Of a stretch of DNA of 64,000 nt, positions 61,345-64,000 are shown piece after piece (the first letter of the stretch is position 1; every line of letters begins with the position of its first letter). The stretch comes from Bacillus pumilus. GTDB taxonomy: Bacteria > Bacillota > Bacilli > Bacillales > Bacillaceae. The stretch spans positions 1 through 64,000 of the forward strand of contig MKZN01000009.1 of the NCBI GenBank assembly GCA_001938995.1. The letters run 5' to 3'. Under the pieces are notes generated by a model. It was not told where the DNA came from. It worked only from the letters and a program-made list of their open reading frames with translations, and did no database searches. A program made the position numbers and the translations under genes.

Positions 61345-61370
61345 ACAGAGACAACACCATTCGTCTCTGT
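61345..61370 (-). terminator. Hairpin, second terminator of yerC
   Basis: Stem ACAGAGAC / GTCTCTGT, 10-nt loop, followed on the minus strand by TTTTTT. On the plus strand there is no T-run. Confidence 0.5.
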
Positions 61371-61387
61371 TCATCATTCGATGACAT

Positions 61388-61434
61388 AAAAAAACTGCAA
61401 ACACATTCATTTTTTTAAAAGGATGTGTTTGCAG
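61388..61434 (-). terminator. yerC terminator
   Basis: 12-bp stem CTGCAAACACAT / ATGTGTTTGCAG with a 16-nt loop, followed on the minus strand by a run of seven T; 12 bp after the yerC stop. Confidence 0.85.
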
Positions 61435-61445
61435 TGAAAGCTGAC

Positions 61446-61760
61446 TTATTCTATTTCCTCTTTTGTTTGTTGCTCTGCTACACGGTCAAGTGCCATCGTA
61501 TATGCATCATTTCCATAGTTCAAGCAACGTTTGACACGTGAGATAGTGGCGGTACTCGCCCCTGTTTCCGTTTCAATTTTATGATACGTATTTCCCTCGC
61601 GAAGCATACGGGCTACTTCAAGACGCTGTGATAAAGATTGAATTTCATTGATGGTACACAAGTCATCAAAGAATCGATAGCATTCTTCCAGGTCTTTAAG
61701 GGATAAGATGGAGTTGAATAACTGATCTAAGCTTTTGCCCCTTAATTTATCAATTTGCAT
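61446..61760 (-). CDS. yerC: YerC, TrpR/YerC/YecD family DNA-binding protein
   Basis: 104 residues with a TrpR-like helix-turn-helix: EGNTYHKIETETGASTATIS (about 57-76) followed by RVKRCL. Strongly conserved in Bacillus next to yerA/yerB; targets not established to my knowledge. Start MQIDKLRGK matches the B. subtilis protein; the GGAG lies rather far (13 nt) upstream. Confidence 0.92.
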   Translation of the reverse strand: MQIDKLRGKSLDQLFNSILSLKDLEECYRFFDDLCTINEIQSLSQRLEVARMLREGNTYHKIETETGASTATISRVKRCLNYGNDAYTMALDRVAEQQTKEEIE

Positions 61761-62312
61761 CTTTATTCATCTTCTCCTTTTCTATTGGCACACCGCTTCA
61801 CACATACATCTTCAAGAAAGCGGTATCTTTCCTGACTATTTTTTAACCTTAGCATTGAGCTTTGAACGAACCATGACAGGTTGGGTTTTAAATTGAGATT
61901 GCGTCAAGTTCTTTCGTAAGCCGAAGCTTCTTTATCGCAAACAAATTCGACAAGTTTTGTCATTTTCCTTGTGCGATCTTCTGACAAACTTGTTTGCTTC
62001 TGCTATGAAGATGACTTCCGCTCCGAGTTAGATCTACCCTCATACAGGATGTGTTGAAAGCAAGGTGAGACAAAAAATAGCGTCCCCCCTTGCTTGATCA
62101 TTGATGTGACATATGGTGATCGGCCAGCGTAACTGACAGATTCATTTTACAATAGGGCACTTCGCTCGTCATGTCAAAGCCCTCTGCTTTTTTAACATAT
62201 CGGTGTAAGATGTATCAGCTTACACACTAGTGAAAGCGATCATTTGCTCACTCTGCCCTATAACAGCAGGGAGAAATCAGTGACAGTTGATACAGTTCCA
62301 CTCTGTTATATT
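61761..62312. other. Gene-free stretch where B. subtilis has yerB; possible yerB remnants
   Basis: No ORF of note. Read on the minus strand, 61950-62013 encodes VIFIAEANKFVRRSHKEND, which recalls the NIFIAEA block of the YerB lipoprotein as I remember it, with stops and frame changes on both sides. GTGTAAG / CTTACAC at about 62203-62225 forms a small hairpin without a T-run. I regard a decayed yerB as possible, not shown. Confidence 0.3.
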
Positions 62313-64000
62313 TTAACGCATTATAGACGGAAAGAGTACAGTTTTTTTCATGACATCAAATATTCCCCTTGGTGTCACTCGAATATACGGCAAGTGTGTA
62401 CTTTGGAAAAAGACAAGTGTATCAATCGGGCAGTCGAAAGGATATCCGCGCTCAATCAGTAGCTCACGCAATGTTTGTTCCTGTTGAAGGACAGTTTCGA
62501 ACGGCTCAGCTGATGCGCAGCCAGATAATTGTAGCGGTATTTCATGCAAAATCTTTCCGTTCTCTGTAAGAACGATCCCCCCGCCAATTTCTTTCATTCT
62601 TTTATGTGCTAGCATCATATCTTCTTTATTCTTTCCGATGACCAAAATATCGCCAGTCGTTGAAAACGAGCTGACAAAGCCTTGCACCTTGTGAGCAAAC
62701 CCTTTTAGCATTGTATTCACACGCCACTCGCCTTTTCTGTCAATCAAGCTAAAGAAGCTTTGATCATGGTCGCATGTCAGCTGATTCACAGAGTTGTCAA
62801 TCTCCACTGTATAAGGCTCCATGATCACGGCATTTCTCATTTTCACACCAAGTGGCATTGAGAATTGCAAGTCACTCATCGTCAAGTCATAGCCTAAGTC
62901 TAATGGAACTAACCCACCATTTTCCCATTTTGTTTCTTGGAATTGATGCTGATTCTCACCCTCTAATTTCAGAATGACGCCTTTGGATAAAACCGTTTCA
63001 GGATTGGGATTCATTGGATCATCTAAAATATTCAAGGAAGCCAGTCTACCAGGTCCGACAACTCCTAATAAGTCATCAATTTGATAGTATTTCGCAATGT
63101 TAAATGTCGCCATATTGTAAGCATCAATGATGGGCACACCTTCTTCAAGCGCAAGCGAAATCAAGCGATTAATCATGCCTTCTTTATAAAAGTGAGGTGC
63201 GGACCCATCTGTTGTATAGAAAAAGTGGTCATAGTGTCTAAAATCACGCTCATGTAATTCTCTTAATATGGTCACTAAATCTGGGCGAATAGAGGAATGG
63301 CGCAATGACACATAGTAGCCAAGAGACAAGCGTTTTAGCACATCGTCTGCATTCATCGCCTCATGATCACTGTCTGCTCCAAACAGCTTCATTTTTGTTA
63401 GCGTTTTCTCAGAAGCGCCAGGAAAATGGCCTTCAATTCGTTTTCTCTGCTTCTTCGTTTCTTGCATGCAATATAAGATGAGATCATCACCGTCCATCAA
63501 CCTTGGCCAGCTTGTTAGTTCGCCGCCTTGAAGCACGTCAGGATGATCAATCCATTCTTTACGATAGTTGATTGGAAGCATCTCGTCTTCATATCTCACT
63601 TCGGTTTGAAGATCGTATCTGGACCACCAGAAATATTGAAAGGGTTGCTTTTTTAATTCACACAATGTGGAAAGCGCTTTCTTTTCATTGCTTTGCAAAA
63701 GAAGAAATAAGTTATCACTGACCATCGTTGTTGTGCCAAATTGAGACACATATTCTGCAAGTGATTGGGGATTATAAATATGGAATGGATGCGCATGAGG
63801 CTCAATATACCCTGGCACAATGTATTTCCCTTCACAATCAATGACACGTTTCGCTGATTTATTTTGAGGAAGCTCTGCTCCGACATAAACAATTCGATCA
63901 TCATGTATCCAAATATTTGCTTTTACCCATTGTTTTAGAAATGGGTTTAGCACGAGTCCATTCGTTAAAAGGAGTGTTGGAACTAATTTTGAGTCGACTA
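62313..64000 (-). CDS. yerA: YerA, adenine deaminase family protein, 5' end outside window
   Basis: Amidohydrolase of the adenine deaminase (Ade) family. The metal-site block GYIEPHAHPFHIYNP, the GHFPG motif, HDHEAM-like GADSDHEAM and the C-terminal IGGGIVL and PFxVQ-like segments are recognisable; the B. subtilis YerA C-terminus (IRVTPRGIFDVMKKTVLFP) is conserved. A Met at 63953 is internal: the frame stays open to the window edge, reading SKLVPTLLLTNGLVLNP, as in YerA, so about 20 N-terminal residues lie outside. True activity of YerA on adenine is uncertain. Confidence 0.9.
   Translation of the reverse strand, partial: VDSKLVPTLLLTNGLVLNPFLKQWVKANIWIHDDRIVYVGAELPQNKSAKRVIDCEGKYIVPGYIEPHAHPFHIYNPQSLAEYVSQFGTTTMVSDNLFLLLQSNEKKALSTLCELKKQPFQYFWWSRYDLQTEVRYEDEMLPINYRKEWIDHPDVLQGGELTSWPRLMDGDDLILYCMQETKKQRKRIEGHFPGASEKTLTKMKLFGADSDHEAMNADDVLKRLSLGYYVSLRHSSIRPDLVTILRELHERDFRHYDHFFYTTDGSAPHFYKEGMINRLISLALEEGVPIIDAYNMATFNIAKYYQIDDLLGVVGPGRLASLNILDDPMNPNPETVLSKGVILKLEGENQHQFQETKWENGGLVPLDLGYDLTMSDLQFSMPLGVKMRNAVIMEPYTVEIDNSVNQLTCDHDQSFFSLIDRKGEWRVNTMLKGFAHKVQGFVSSFSTTGDILVIGKNKEDMMLAHKRMKEIGGGIVLTENGKILHEIPLQLSGCASAEPFETVLQQEQTLRELLIERGYPFDCPIDTLVFFQSTHLPYIRVTPRGIFDVMKKTVLFPSIMR

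Noticed and set aside
62203..62226. Hairpin as yerA terminator
   Set aside because: Seven-base stem with a nine-base loop and no T-run on either strand.

Overview
The window looks like chromosome from a Bacillus of the pumilus group (B. pumilus, safensis or altitudinis type). The flanks follow the B. subtilis yerA-yerC-pcrB-pcrA-ligA-camS-yerI-opuE-gatCAB order, but with insertions B. subtilis lacks: a hybrid NRPS/PKS cluster, an alkaline phosphatase, an MgtC-like gene and a toxin island. Species assignment is inference from synteny and composition; there is no rRNA in the window.

Left part (1-7785): the tail of an IS3-family element abutting gatB; the gatCAB operon (minus strand); opuE, divergent from gatC with a cre-like site upstream; an MgtC/SapB membrane protein; and a secreted alkaline phosphatase convergent with the biosynthetic operon.

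Centre (about 7785-51019, minus strand): a 15-gene NRPS/cis-AT-PKS cluster that I identify as the amicoumacin (ami) cluster. The module logic matches the compound step by step. AmiA (C-A-PCP-E) makes N-acyl-D-Asn. AmiI adds Asn and then a C2 unit through a KS-AT-KR-ACP module whose AT is unlike the others, with AmiE/F/G/H supplying hydroxymalonyl-ACP. AmiJ adds Leu. AmiK, AmiL and AmiM add four malonyl units with the reduction pattern KR / none / KR / none, which gives the 8-hydroxy-dihydroisocoumarin. AmiB is a ClbP/ZmaM/XcnG-type membrane peptidase that removes the acyl-Asn cap, an MFS protein probably exports, and the last gene (amiN, the yerI homologue) is a self-resistance kinase translationally coupled to the last PKS gene. 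The secreted phosphatase next door is a good candidate for reactivating the phosphorylated drug.

Within this known system several parts remain unexplained: AmiL carries a dead AT in a module that must work; AmiM ends in an extra C-FkbH-ACP module that the known product does not need, with the C-domain catalytic His replaced by Asn; no TE domain ends the line; and a BtrH-like protein of unknown role sits in the operon.

Right part (51125-64000): camS, ligA, pcrA and pcrB (minus strand). Then comes an A+T-rich minus-strand island of three coupled genes: a subtilisin-like protease, a secreted protein ending in a colicin-E3-like 16S rRNase domain with all four catalytic residues, and a small protein likely to be its immunity factor. 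A plus-strand small gene, a minus-strand small membrane protein, a multiply frameshifted DUF3916-like pseudogene, yerC, a stretch possibly holding remnants of yerB, and the 3' part of yerA (adenine deaminase family) follow. The protease-RNase-immunity triad is the part of the window I would call least described.
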